From the NCBI RefSeq assembly GCF_000954115.1, contig NZ_CP010797.1, forward strand, positions 1-64,000: a stretch of DNA of 64,000 bases, read 5' to 3'. Positions within the stretch are counted from its first letter, which is position 1; the number at the start of each line of letters is the position of its first letter. Of this stretch, positions 9,506-20,921 are shown in pieces. The translations under genes and the position numbers were made by a program. Origin of the DNA: Rhodococcus sp. B7740. Its GTDB lineage: Bacteria > Actinomycetota > Actinomycetes > Mycobacteriales > Mycobacteriaceae. The notes under the pieces were generated by a model. That model saw only the letters and a list, made by a program, of their open reading frames with translations, did not search any database and was not told the origin of the DNA.

Positions 9506-10405
9506 CTATTGCTCCGGCGCGAGAACGATGTCGAATTGCACTCTCGACCAGGTGTTTTCTCCGAGGTCGCGACCGTCGGGGGTGCGGGTTCCGGCAGGCT
9601 GTTCCACGAAGTCCTTGACGAGGGAGTCCTTGACGCCGAACACCGAGTCGCGATCGAGCAGTTCGTCGCCGCGTACGAAGATGTGGGTGATCAGTGTCCG
9701 TTGACCCTCGGCGGTGACCATGAAATGCAGGTGCGACGCCCGCATCGGCGAGCGTCCTGCGGCGTCGAGCATCCGCCCGACGGGTCCGTCGAACGGGATG
9801 GGGTACGGAGTCGGGGTGAGGCCCCAGAACGCAAACTTTCCGTTCTCGTCGGAGAACAGGTGACCGCGGGCGGCGACCCGTCCGTCGGAGTACTGGACGT
9901 CGTAGAAGCCGTCGTCGTCGGCCTCCCATACTTCGATCCGAGCATTCGCAACTGGGTCGCCTGCGATATCGGTGACGGTTCCCTCGACCCAGCAGGCCTG
10001 GCCCGGTGCGCCGTGGGAGATGTCCCCACCCGACTCGATGGCGGGGGCGTCGTCGACGAAGAACGGACCGAACACCGTCGACTCCGTCTCGCCTGCGATC
10101 GCTTCGTTGTTGACGGTCACGGTCTGCATCGAGGCTCCGAAAACGTCGGAGAGCAGGATGAATTCCTGACGTCGGTCATCGGTGATGTGACCGACCTCGG
10201 TGAGGAACTCGATGGCCGTGTTCCATTCGTCCTGCGTCAGCCGGACCTCTCGGATGAACGCGTGGAGATGCTCGGTCAATCCCGTGAGCAGTTCTCGCAG
10301 TCGCGGATCGGGGGTGTCGGCGAAACTGGCGACGACCTTGTCGGTCAGTGCCCGCTCCCGGCTGCTCTGCTCGGCGGAGATATCGGTGCGACTGTCGATA
10401 CCCAT
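9506..10405 (-). CDS. Hydroxyquinol 1,2-dioxygenase (intradiol ring-cleavage)
   Basis: This is a 299-residue Fe(III) intradiol dioxygenase that cleaves the aromatic ring between two adjacent hydroxyls, in the cytoplasm. The N-terminal helical linker domain (residues about 20-100, [20 protein letters not shown]) marks the catechol/hydroxyquinol group. The iron ligands are visible as Tyr in [11 protein letters not shown], Tyr in TPYPIPFDG, and two His in [10 protein letters not shown]. Linkage to maleylacetate reductase one base upstream in the operon favours hydroxyquinol as substrate over catechol, because the ring-cleavage product would be maleylacetate. ATG 10405 is preferred. A longer frame upstream overlaps the reductase gene and lacks family similarity. 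Confidence 0.88.
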   Translation of the reverse strand: MGIDSRTDISAEQSSRERALTDKVVASFADTPDPRLRELLTGLTEHLHAFIREVRLTQDEWNTAIEFLTEVGHITDDRRQEFILLSDVFGASMQTVTVNNEAIAGETESTVFGPFFVDDAPAIESGGDISHGAPGQACWVEGTVTDIAGDPVANARIEVWEADDDGFYDVQYSDGRVAARGHLFSDENGKFAFWGLTPTPYPIPFDGPVGRMLDAAGRSPMRASHLHFMVTAEGQRTLITHIFVRGDELLDRDSVFGVKDSLVKDFVEQPAGTRTPDGRDLGENTWSRVQFDIVLAPEQ

Positions 10406-10406
10406 G

Positions 10407-11477
10407 TCAGCGTCCCTCGTTCTCGGAAGTCGTTCCGGCCCAGGCGTTACGGAGCAGTACCATGAGCGATTCAGCAGTGACCGGCCGCGGATTGGAGGCG
10501 GGAGCCGCGTCGAGAACGAGTGCGACGGCCTCATCCAGATCGGACTCGTTCATACCGTAGTCGCGCAGCGCGGTGGGTGCTTCGAGTTCGGTTCGGAGCG
10601 ACCACAGTCCCTCGACTGCAGTGCTGCTCCCGAAGGCACTCGCGATGCGCTGCTCGGCCGTCGGTGCATACGGAGCGTTGTATTCGAGTACATGTGGCAG
10701 CACGATCGCATGGGTTTGGGCATGCGGCATGTTGTACGTGCCGCCGAGCACATGACAGATCTTGTGGTGCAGTCCGGACCCTGCGGACGCGAAGGCGACC
10801 GCGGAAAGGTAAGCGCCGTACAGGGTTTGCTCGTGGCCGGATTGGCTGGCGGAATCTCGTTTGATGTCTCGAAGTCCGCTGGACAGTGCAGTGATGGCCT
10901 CCACTGCGAGCGTCGAGTTGATCGGATCCGCGCGCGGAGCCCACATCGAGTCGACGGAATGTGCCAGAGCGTTGAGTCCCGACGCCACGCTCAACTCCAC
11001 CGGAAGGGTCAACAGCGAGAGCACGTCGTAGATCACGGTGGTGGGGAGCACCCGCGCGTCGACGCCGGTGGTCTTGCGCGAGGACTCGGTCAGTCCCCAC
11101 ACGTTCGTGGCCTCCGAGCCCGCGTACGTGGTGGGAACGGCGACGATGGGGATACCGCTGGTGAGGGCGACGGCTTTCGCCAGGCCGGTGGTCGACCCGC
11201 CTCCGATGCTGACCAGCAGATCGATGTCGTGCTCGTGAGCTGCGGCTCGCGCCTTCTCCGCCGTCTCTATCGGAACATGCTGGACCACTTCGGAATACAT
11301 CAGTCGCGGCTCGATCTCGCGGCACACCGAGTTGGCCAGATCGGTCTCGGCGGGGCCGGCGATCACCATGACGGAGGTGGCACCGAGTCGAGCGACCTCG
11401 GCAGCGAGATTCGATGCTGCTTTGCCTGCTCCGAACAGAACGCGTTGTGCGAGTGAATCGTGCTCGAATTCGAGCAT
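10407..11477 (-). CDS. Maleylacetate reductase
   Basis: This is a 356-residue member of the iron-type alcohol dehydrogenase superfamily. It reduces maleylacetate to 3-oxoadipate with NAD(P)H. The nucleotide-binding segment [30 protein letters not shown], and the metal/active-site histidines in [20 protein letters not shown] are typical of the maleylacetate reductase branch. ATG 11477 starts right before the conserved [17 protein letters not shown]; the longer in-frame extension is not family-like. The stop is one base from the dioxygenase start, so the two are coupled. Together they convert hydroxyquinol to 3-oxoadipate. The enzyme that makes hydroxyquinol is not identifiable nearby. Confidence 0.88.
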   Translation of the reverse strand: MLEFEHDSLAQRVLFGAGKAASNLAAEVARLGATSVMVIAGPAETDLANSVCREIEPRLMYSEVVQHVPIETAEKARAAAHEHDIDLLVSIGGGSTTGLAKAVALTSGIPIVAVPTTYAGSEATNVWGLTESSRKTTGVDARVLPTTVIYDVLSLLTLPVELSVASGLNALAHSVDSMWAPRADPINSTLAVEAITALSSGLRDIKRDSASQSGHEQTLYGAYLSAVAFASAGSGLHHKICHVLGGTYNMPHAQTHAIVLPHVLEYNAPYAPTAEQRIASAFGSSTAVEGLWSLRTELEAPTALRDYGMNESDLDEAVALVLDAAPASNPRPVTAESLMVLLRNAWAGTTSENEGR

Positions 11478-11512
11478 CCGTGCCTCCGGTGTGTCAGTGA
11501 GCCGAGTGAGTG

Positions 11513-11914
11513 TCAGTGCGAGGGGCGCGGAGTCGGCTGGTAGGCGAGGAGCAGCCACTGGTCGTTCTCCTTGACCCACACGGCGATCGAGTTGTTCACC
11601 AGTTCCTTCTCGGTGCCGTTGGCGGTGATACTCGCGTTCATCTCACCGACCACCACTGCGGTGTCGCCCGAGACCAGAATGTCGTCGGTGGGGTGGTCGA
11701 TGCGGTCGTAGACGTAGAAGCCCGAGGTGACCTTCTGCAGGTACGACTCGACGGTATCGCGGCTGCCGTCGGAGTGGGTGTAGACGAGGTTCGGGTGGCA
11801 GCAGCTGGTGAAGGCATCGAGGTCGCCGTCGACGATCGCCGTGTAGCGCTTGTTCTCGAGCTCGGAGATCGTGGCCTTGATGGCGTCGATGTCGAGTTCC
11901 TGGGCCTGTGTCAT
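11513..11914 (-). CDS. NTF2-like (SnoaL/DUF4440) protein
   Basis: This is a 133-residue cone-shaped alpha+beta protein of the nuclear-transport-factor-2 fold, seen in ISELENKRYTAIVDGDLDAF, HPNLVYTHSDGSRDTVESYL and the C-terminal strand DQWLLLAYQPTPR. Such proteins act as small isomerases, dehydratases or binding proteins. Here it is the first gene of the hydroxyquinol operon, 35 bases before the reductase, so a role with an aromatic intermediate is plausible but not shown. GGAGAACC precedes the ATG. Confidence 0.75.
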   Translation of the reverse strand: MTQAQELDIDAIKATISELENKRYTAIVDGDLDAFTSCCHPNLVYTHSDGSRDTVESYLQKVTSGFYVYDRIDHPTDDILVSGDTAVVVGEMNASITANGTEKELVNNSIAVWVKENDQWLLLAYQPTPRPSH

Positions 11915-12128
11915 GGGTTCTCCTGAAAAGTCGAGCGGCTGCAGGTGTGCCGGTGGTGATGACGGTAGGCAGCCGGACGGTGAGTGTCAACTGTCACAGA
12001 ACACTCTCGCCCGTGACGAAACGGTCTTCCTGTACTTCAGTCGGTGCGAGACCGCCATATTCTTGGCCGAGTAAGTGCAGCTAAAGGCATCTGCATGCGC
12101 GTCAGAAGTGGCCCACAGCATTGCGTGC

Positions 12129-12158
12129 TTGACAAAGTGACCCACTGCACAGTTCAAT
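12129..12158 (+). promoter_or_regulatory. Promoter of the sugar-type ABC operon with operator-like site
   Basis: A perfect -35 box TTGACA (12129-12134) is followed 18 bases later by TTCAAT (12153-12158). Between and over the -10 lies CACTGCACAGTTCAAT (12143-12158). This matches the palindrome in the 19.78 kb promoter except for one missing base and one substitution, suggesting a common regulator. The start codon is at 12295, leaving a 5' leader of about 130 bases. The remainder of the divergent 11915-12294 gap shows nothing else that I can name. Confidence 0.5.
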
Positions 12159-12294
12159 CAGGACAGGACATTCATGCAGCACTGGTGGACATTCTGAAGC
12201 TCTATGTTCGCCTGCTTGTGCACAGCCGAGTTTCACGCAGCGAAACATCCCGCTGGATTCACAACCCTCATCGCCCGATCAACGGAGAACTCTC

Positions 12295-13380
12295 GTGACA
12301 TCACATGGTCAATCGGCTGGGGGACCCGCGCCCTCGACGGGAATCGGGCCCACTCCCGGCAACGAACGATCGACGGCAGGCGGACTGCGCACGGCCCTGA
12401 GCGGACGAGCCAGAGGTGCCGTCGCCATCGGAATCGCCACCGTCGTTCTGTTCCTGATCAGCGCAGTACTCGCGCCACAGAGTGTCAGCGGTGGGGCGAT
12501 CTCCGCGATGCTGCCGTTCGCCGCAATCCTGGCGGTCGTCGCGATCGGGCAAACCCTGGTCGTGCAGCAAGGCGGTATCGATCTGTCGGTACCGGGCGTG
12601 TTCTCCCTGTCCGTCGTCGTGGTCACCAAACTCGTGAGCAGCGGCACACCCGGCGCGATCTTCCTGGCAGTAGCCGCGGCCTTTCTCATCGCTGCGGTGG
12701 CCGGAGCCGTCTCGGGCTTCGTCGTCGCGCGGTTGAACGTGGCACCGATCGTCGCGACCCTCGGCATGAATGCGCTCCTCATCGGTGCGACCTGGGCGGT
12801 CTCCGAGGGTGCTGCACGTCGTACCCCCACCGGACTGTCCGATGTCATCGGATCGACGCTGCTCGGAGTTCCGGTGACCGTGGTCGTCGCGATCGTCCTG
12901 ACCGTCGTCGTGGGGGTCGTCGTTCGACTCACGCCGACCGGACGCATCTTCGAGGCCGTCGGTGCCAATCCGCGGGTCGCCGTCGCGGCAGGTATTGCAC
13001 CGTTGCGCTACACACTGGGCGCGTACTCCGTTGCGGCAGTGCTGTACGCCGTCGCCGGCGTGTTGCTGACCGGCATCGTGAACACCCCGGGAATCAGTGA
13101 GGGCAACACCTACCTGTTGCCGTCGGTGGCTGCCGTCGTACTCGGTGGTACATCGCTGCTCGGTGGTAAAGGCAGTGTGCTCGCCTCGTTGATCGCGGCA
13201 GTCTTCTTCACTCAGGTCGACCGGTTGGCCTCGACGCTGGGACTCGCCTACGGCTGGCAGATCCTCATCCAGGCTCTCGCGCTCGGTCTCGGTGTCGCCT
13301 TCCACAGCGGTTTCCGGCCCGGCGGCAAGCGTCGCGCCCCGGCCGTCGAGGAACCCAGAAAGCCGGTCGAGGTGGCATGA
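12295..13380 (+). CDS. ABC sugar-type importer permease (RbsC/BPD_transp_2 family)
   Basis: This is a 361-residue inner-membrane permease with about eight to ten hydrophobic segments, beginning with AVAIGIATVVLFLISAVL after a Gly/Ser/Pro-rich cytoplasmic tail. The family signature is seen in IGQTLVVQQGGIDLSVPGVF and in LGGTSLLGGKGSVLASLIAA near the C-terminus. It starts with GTG 12295 after CGGAGAAC. It is the first gene of an operon with a binding lipoprotein and an ATPase-permease fusion. Since the fusion brings its own permease, this one probably forms the other half of a heterodimeric channel. The solute is unknown; relatives carry ribose, xylose, galactose or autoinducer-2. Confidence 0.85.
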   Translation: MTSHGQSAGGPAPSTGIGPTPGNERSTAGGLRTALSGRARGAVAIGIATVVLFLISAVLAPQSVSGGAISAMLPFAAILAVVAIGQTLVVQQGGIDLSVPGVFSLSVVVVTKLVSSGTPGAIFLAVAAAFLIAAVAGAVSGFVVARLNVAPIVATLGMNALLIGATWAVSEGAARRTPTGLSDVIGSTLLGVPVTVVVAIVLTVVVGVVVRLTPTGRIFEAVGANPRVAVAAGIAPLRYTLGAYSVAAVLYAVAGVLLTGIVNTPGISEGNTYLLPSVAAVVLGGTSLLGGKGSVLASLIAAVFFTQVDRLASTLGLAYGWQILIQALALGLGVAFHSGFRPGGKRRAPAVEEPRKPVEVA

Positions 13381-13447
13381 CCGCCGGCACACGGCACCTG
13401 GCCCGTTACGACATTCGTTCTTCCCCCTTGACTCGAGGACATCATCG

Positions 13448-14529
13448 ATGAAGCTCACGACCTACACCCTGCGGATGCTCACGCTGCTGCCCGTTGCCGC
13501 CCTGATCGCGGGCTGTTCGGTGGGCGGCTTCGAGACCGTGTCCAGTAGCGAGCCACGGCCGGACTGGTGTGGCCCCAACGAGGCCGTCATCGGGTTCGCC
13601 GACGGTAGCGGTGGAAACAGTTGGAAGCGAACCAATTTCGCCGAGTTGCAGGACGAGCTCGCCAAGTGTTCGTCCGTCACGGACTTCATCACCACCGATG
13701 CCCAGGGTGACACTCAGAAGGCGATTGCCGACATCAAGAGCCTCGGCGCTCAGGGCGTCGACGGCATGCTGGTGTTCCCCGACGCAGGACAAGCGATTCT
13801 TCCGGCGCTGCGCTACGAATACAAGGCCGGTGTCGCCGTCGTTCCCTACCGGATATCTCCCGGTGGATCCGAGGGCTCGGAGTACACCACGTTCGTGGCC
13901 GCCGACTTCGGCGCGATCGGCCGGTTGTACGCCGAGTGGCTGGTGAAATCGCTGCCGAACGGGGAAGGCAATGTCCTGTTCCTCGGCGGACCGCCCGCGA
14001 ACTCCCAGGATCTCGCGGAGTACGAAGGCATGCAGGAAGTCCTGGTCGATCATCCGGGCATCAAGTTGATCGGCGACCAACCGTTCACCGTCACCAACTG
14101 GACGCCCGCGGAAACCCAGCAGGCCACCTCGACCATGCTCTCGCGTTTCCCCCAGATCGACGCGGTCATGACGGACTTCGCCGCGACCAGCATCATGACG
14201 GCATTCCAGCAGGCCGGACGTCCGCTGCCGCTGATCGCGTCGGCCGACTCCAACGGACTGTCCTGCCAGTACGCGCAGCTCAAGGACGCCAATCCCGGGT
14301 TCGAGTTGTTCACGGTCACCTCGCAGACCTACATGGTGCGCCTCGCCGTCCAGCACGTCGTAGCCGAAGCAACCGGGGGCATCGCACCCGAGTCCAAGGT
14401 CGATGTGCCGGTGGCGTTCGAGGATTCGATCAGCGCCGAACCGAGCGCGCCGATCTGCAACCCGGCTCTACCCGAGGATGCCCTCCTGTCCAGCACCCTC
14501 GATCCGCAACGCATCGGAGAGGTTCTGCA

Positions 14530-14533
<4 letters not shown>
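13448..14533 (+). CDS. Substrate-binding lipoprotein of a sugar-type ABC importer
   Basis: This is a 361-residue periplasmic-binding-protein-like (Peripla_BP_4) lipoprotein. The signal peptide MKLTTYTLRMLTLLPVAAL ends in the lipobox LIAGC, so Cys24 would be lipidated and the protein anchored outside the membrane. The mature part has the two-lobe fold: EAVIGFADGSGGNSWKRTNF opens lobe one, DAVMTDFAATSIMTAFQQAG opens lobe two. ATG 13448 is the start that gives a clean signal peptide. The stop overlaps the ATG of the ATPase-permease gene. It captures the solute and delivers it to the permease pair. Confidence 0.88.
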
Positions 14534-17085
<2,552 letters not shown>

Positions 17086-17121
17086 TCGCCCGCATACCAA
17101 CGTCATACAGAGGAGACAACA

Positions 17122-18096
17122 GTGAAAGCACTCAGGTTCGTGGGAGAGAATCGGGCCGAGGTCGCCGACCTCGACATCCCGACCGTAGCGGCGGACGAGG
17201 TTCTGATCGCCGCACGATCGGTCGGCGTCTGCCATTCCGATATCGAACTGCTCGAGGGCCGCTACATCATCCCGTTCGAGTACCCGATCATTCCCGGACA
17301 CGAATGGTCCGGTGAGGTCGCGAAGGTCGGTGCCGACGTCGACGGCTTCCAGGTGGGCGACCGTGTCGTCGGAGAATGCGTCATCGGCGATGACCACTTC
17401 GGGTTCTCCATCAGCGGAGCCGCGGCAGAGTTCTTCGTCGTCAAACCCGCATGGCTGCACAAGCTTCCCGACGAGGTCTCGTTCACCAGCGGCGCGCTCG
17501 TCGAACCGTTCAGCTGCGGCTACTACGGACTGATGCGCGCCGGAAACGTCAACGCGAGCGACGTACTCGTCGTACTCGGAGCCGGACCGATCGGCCTCGG
17601 GGTAGTGGCCGGCGGCGCAGCACTGGGGGCGACGACCATCGTGGTCGAACCATCCGAGGGACGTCGGCAGGCCGCGCTGAAACTCGGTGCCGCCCATGCG
17701 GTCACCCCGGAGGAGGTCGACGAACTACTCGACCGAGTCAGTGGCGGCCGAGGTGCCGACGTCGTCGTCGAGGCAACCGGCCGACCCGAGGTGATGGCCA
17801 GTGCACTCGAACTCGCCGGGCACCGCGCACGGGTGGTGTACATCGGCATCGACGTCGGACGATCGGCACCGGCCAAACTGGGGCTCATCCAATCCAAGGA
17901 GCTCGACATCCGCGGTGCGATCGGCTCGCCGGGCGTGTGGCCTGCGACCCTGCGCTTCATCGCCAGGAGTGGGCTCGATCTCGGTGGACTCGTGACGCGC
18001 GAAATAGCGGCCGACGATGCCGTGACCGCTCTCGACGAGGCACAGAAGCCGGCCGAGAACATCAAGGTGCACATCACCTTCGACGCAAGTCTCTGA
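17122..18096 (+). CDS. Zinc-type medium-chain alcohol dehydrogenase, short form without structural zinc site
   Basis: This is a 324-residue MDR-family NAD(P)-dependent dehydrogenase that would oxidise an alcohol or polyol. Catalytic zinc ligands are visible in GVCHSDIELLEG (Cys) and PGHEWSGEV (His-Glu). The Rossmann domain is in LVVLGAGPIGLGVVAGG with the acidic residue of TIVVEPSEG selecting NAD. The four-Cys structural zinc loop present in most relatives is missing, replaced by ECVIGDDHFGFSISG. It follows the ABC genes by 36 bases with an AGAGGAGA ribosome site, so it is likely in the same transcript and acts on the imported compound. Confidence 0.85.
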   Translation: MKALRFVGENRAEVADLDIPTVAADEVLIAARSVGVCHSDIELLEGRYIIPFEYPIIPGHEWSGEVAKVGADVDGFQVGDRVVGECVIGDDHFGFSISGAAAEFFVVKPAWLHKLPDEVSFTSGALVEPFSCGYYGLMRAGNVNASDVLVVLGAGPIGLGVVAGGAALGATTIVVEPSEGRRQAALKLGAAHAVTPEEVDELLDRVSGGRGADVVVEATGRPEVMASALELAGHRARVVYIGIDVGRSAPAKLGLIQSKELDIRGAIGSPGVWPATLRFIARSGLDLGGLVTREIAADDAVTALDEAQKPAENIKVHITFDASL

Positions 18097-18128
18097 ATTC
18101 CGAACCCATACGACACCGAGGACCCTTC

Positions 18129-18899
18129 ATGTCTCGTCTGACCGACAAAGTCGCCATCGTCACCGGATCCGGCAAGGGAATGGGTCGCGCTATGGCAACG
18201 CTGTTCGCTGCCCAAGGAGCCGCCGTCGCGGTCACCGACGTCTCCGAGAGCGACGGACTCGAGACCGTCCGGCTGATCGAGGAGCAGGGTGGCCGGGCGG
18301 CGTTCTGGCGATTGGATGTCAGTGACGAAGCCGAGGTGTCCTCGGTGTTCGAGCAGGTGACCGCGACGTTCGGAAAACTCGACATCCTCGTCAACAACGC
18401 CGGCATCTCCGGCGTCGACAAGCCAACCCACGAGGTCACCGAGGCCGAGTGGGACGCCGTGTTCGCGGTCGATGTGAAGGGCGTCTTCTTCTGCACCAAG
18501 CACGCCATCGGACACCTGCGGGCCAACGGCGGTGGCAGCATCGTCAACATCTCGTCGATCTACGGGCTCGTCGGCTCGCACGAGATGGCCCCGTACCACG
18601 CGGCCAAGGGCGCGGTCACGATCATGACGAAGAAGGATGCGGTGACGTACGGACGCGACGGCATCAGGGTCAACTCCGTGCACCCCGGCACCATTCTGAC
18701 TCCGTTCGTGCGTGAGCTGGCCGAACGTAGCGAGGGTGGATTGCGCGGCTACCTCGACATCATGGAGCCCAAGCATCCGATCGGTCACGTCGGTGAGCCG
18801 GAGGACGTCGCCAACGCGGTGCTGTTCCTGGCCAGTGACGAGGCGCGTTTCGTGCACGGCGCGGCACTGGTGGTCGACGGCGGTTACACGGCGGTGTGA
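18129..18899 (+). CDS. Short-chain dehydrogenase/reductase (SDR)
   Basis: This is a 256-residue classical SDR. The cofactor motif is TGSGKGMG, followed by NNAGISG, the catalytic serine in NISSIYG, and YHAAK. Asp in TDVSES after strand two suggests NAD(H). The C-terminus ends in LVVDGGYTAV. ATG 18129 is chosen because the SDR fold starts at once; the longer frame upstream lies within the preceding dehydrogenase. It is the last plus-strand gene before the convergent XRE-cupin regulator. Substrate unknown, but it likely acts with the adjoining alcohol dehydrogenase. Confidence 0.87.
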   Translation: MSRLTDKVAIVTGSGKGMGRAMATLFAAQGAAVAVTDVSESDGLETVRLIEEQGGRAAFWRLDVSDEAEVSSVFEQVTATFGKLDILVNNAGISGVDKPTHEVTEAEWDAVFAVDVKGVFFCTKHAIGHLRANGGGSIVNISSIYGLVGSHEMAPYHAAKGAVTIMTKKDAVTYGRDGIRVNSVHPGTILTPFVRELAERSEGGLRGYLDIMEPKHPIGHVGEPEDVANAVLFLASDEARFVHGAALVVDGGYTAV

Positions 18900-18906
18900 G
18901 ACCGCA

Positions 18907-19629
18907 TCACTTCTGTCGGCCGACCACGAACCAGATTGCGACGCAGGTCTCGTCGTGTGGGTTGCTCAACCGGTGCGGAATGGACGAGTCGAAGTGGAGA
19001 CTGTCGCCCGGGCCGAGCACCTGGCGAGCGAAGGCGACCTGAATCTCCAAGCGTCCGGACAGGATATGGATGTATTCCTTGCCGCCGTGGTTCATCAGGT
19101 TGTCCGCGGGGCAGGATTCGGTCCCGGCAGGGTAGGTGACTCGGAGGAACTCCACGTCCGGATCGTCGTCCGGGGTCAGGCGTTCCCACCGGACTCCGCC
19201 AAGGTACAACTCGGGCCGTTCGTCGGCACGCTGGAGACCCGGGAGCGCGCCCACTTCGGGGAGCGGCTGAACCGAGGATGTTCGCGAGCTGCCGTTCGCA
19301 TGCGCCACCTCGGTGCGGTCGGTGAGCGTCGGCCGTGCCGAGGGCGTGGGCTGTGGGGTCTCGAGGTCGTGCGGTGCCACGTCTTCGGCCATCAAGGAGT
19401 CGAGGGACAGACCCAGCTCGGTGACCATGGCATACAGCGTCCCTACCGAGGGTGCCGTTCGGCCGAGCTCGACCTGGGAGATGAAGCTGGGGGACAGGTG
19501 AACTCGACGGGCCATCTCGCGCAGCGACATGTTCGCCTTCTCACGCGCTCCGCGTAGACGCAGGCCCATCTGCGCGTTCATCTGAACGGCCGTCTCGGTC
19601 GATTCGACCTGGACAGTTTCTTCGGTCAT
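18907..19629 (-). CDS. XRE-family regulator with C-terminal cupin domain
   Basis: This is a 240-residue regulator. A helix-turn-helix of the lambda-repressor type (residues about 20-75; LREMARRVHLSPSFISQVEL) is joined through a variable linker of about 60 residues to a cupin_2 domain (GGKEYIHILSGRLEIQVAFA...LHFDSSIPHRLSNP), which would sense a small molecule. ATG 19629 is preferred, with GGAGGCGGCGAAAG upstream. An ATG at 19692 would add 21 residues. It is divergent from the dehydrogenase gene at 19857, whose promoter holds an 18-base palindrome, and a related site lies before the ABC operon. It probably controls both halves of the catabolic block. Confidence 0.87.
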   Translation of the reverse strand: MTEETVQVESTETAVQMNAQMGLRLRGAREKANMSLREMARRVHLSPSFISQVELGRTAPSVGTLYAMVTELGLSLDSLMAEDVAPHDLETPQPTPSARPTLTDRTEVAHANGSSRTSSVQPLPEVGALPGLQRADERPELYLGGVRWERLTPDDDPDVEFLRVTYPAGTESCPADNLMNHGGKEYIHILSGRLEIQVAFARQVLGPGDSLHFDSSIPHRLSNPHDETCVAIWFVVGRQK

Positions 19630-19777
19630 TCTTTCGCCGCCTCCCACCTCTGCCTTCACCGTCTCCCCCTGCTGCCGGGTGTACGCACCCACTGGACGGA
19701 CGGTAGTGCATCGATTGTCTCATTGCTCGGTCATTCCGCTGTTCCGCGTTCGTACAAAGGTTTTCACGGCGTGACGC

Positions 19778-19806
19778 TTGGCACTGAACATGTGCAGTGT
19801 TACTCT
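19778..19806 (+). promoter_or_regulatory. Promoter with 18-bp palindromic operator
   Basis: The -35 box TTGGCA (19778-19783) and -10 box TACTCT (19801-19806) are separated by 17 bases. The near-perfect palindrome CACTGAACATGTGCAGTG (19782-19799, 16 of 18 positions symmetric) fills the spacer. A repressor bound here would block RNA polymerase, and the divergent XRE-cupin protein is the obvious candidate. The start codon of the dehydrogenase is 50 bases further on. Confidence 0.65.
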
Positions 19807-19856
19807 ACACTCAAGAAGTAGCGTGCATCACATTCAATGTTCGTCCAGGAGGAATC

Positions 19857-20921
19857 GTGCCCGATACCATGCAGGCCGCCGTGTACCACGGCGCGCGCGA
19901 CATCCGCGTCGAGGAGGTTCCCGTTCCCCGACGCGGGTCGGGTGAGGCGCTCGTACGCGTTCTACGCTCGGGTATCTGCGGCACCGACGCCTCGGAATGG
20001 GTGGCCGGACCCAAGACCTTCCCGGTACTGCGCCGGCATCCGAACAGCGGGCATCAGGGCCCGTTGATCCTCGGCCACGAATTCGTCGGCGAGGTGGTCG
20101 AAGCAGACCCCGACTCCGAGACGAAGATCGGAGATCTGGTGGCCACCGGAGCCGGAATCTGGTGTGGCACATGCCGACGCTGCCGGGAAGGCCGCACCAA
20201 CCAGTGCGCGACCTACAAGACCCTGGGACTCAACGTCGACGGCGGCATGGCGGAGTACGCGAGCGTCCCGTCGAAGACATTGCGCGCGCTGCCCGAGGGG
20301 CTGTCCATCGACCACGCCGGACTCGCTCAGCCCCTGGCCGTCGGGATTCACGCTGCCCGGCGCTCGGGTGCCCGTGACGGGGACAACGTCGTCGTCATCG
20401 GTGCCGGTGCCATCGGTTCCTTCGTCCTTGCCGGACTGCAGCACCTGGCCGACGTCGAGGTCACCGTCGTCGACTTTCCGGGGAAGAGACTGGATCGCGC
20501 CTCGCGCCTCGGAGCACACCGCACGATCACCCCGTCCGACGACCTCGGCGCGGACATCGTCGAGGCTCTGGGCGGAAAGAAACCCGATGTCGTCATCGAA
20601 GCGAGCGGAGCGCCCGGCCAGCTGGTCTCGGCGTTGACCATGGTGGCCGACGGTGGCCGCGTGCTCGCAGTAGGAATTCCCAAAGAGAAACCGGAGCTGG
20701 ATGTGCATTCGCTCGTCTTTCGAGAGATCACTCTCGAAACCACCTTGGCCCACGTGTGCGACACCGATCTGCCTGCCGCACTGGACATCCTGAACACCGG
20801 ACCGCTCGGCGCAGAGCTGGCCGAGACGCCCGTCGGACTGGCAGCTCTGCCCGCGGAGTTGGACAGACTCTCGACCGGCAAGGTCGAAGGCAAAGTCCTC
20901 GTCGATCCGGCGATCCGATGA
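19857..20921 (+). CDS. Zinc-dependent alcohol (polyol-type) dehydrogenase
   Basis: This is a 354-residue MDR-family dehydrogenase. Catalytic zinc: Cys in GICGTDASEW, His-Glu in LGHEFVGEV. Structural zinc: the four Cys of CGTCRRCREGRTNQC. Rossmann: VVVIGAGAIGSFVLAGL. This layout resembles threonine, sorbitol and butanediol dehydrogenases. GTG 19857 is chosen because AGGAGG ends four bases before it; the ATG at 19869 would lie 16 bases from that site. It opens an operon of five or more genes (overlapping ATGA with the next gene) controlled from the palindromic promoter. Confidence 0.87.
   Translation: MPDTMQAAVYHGARDIRVEEVPVPRRGSGEALVRVLRSGICGTDASEWVAGPKTFPVLRRHPNSGHQGPLILGHEFVGEVVEADPDSETKIGDLVATGAGIWCGTCRRCREGRTNQCATYKTLGLNVDGGMAEYASVPSKTLRALPEGLSIDHAGLAQPLAVGIHAARRSGARDGDNVVVIGAGAIGSFVLAGLQHLADVEVTVVDFPGKRLDRASRLGAHRTITPSDDLGADIVEALGGKKPDVVIEASGAPGQLVSALTMVADGGRVLAVGIPKEKPELDVHSLVFREITLETTLAHVCDTDLPAALDILNTGPLGAELAETPVGLAALPAELDRLSTGKVEGKVLVDPAIR

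Noticed and set aside
12301..13458. 385-codon minus-strand frame opposite the ABC permease
   Set aside because: Composition (Asp/Arg/Gly/His-rich, no hydrophobic core) is that of a shadow of the permease gene.
17523..18857. 444-codon minus-strand frame across the dehydrogenase and SDR genes
   Set aside because: It is antisense to two genes with clear catalytic motifs and shows no domain of its own.
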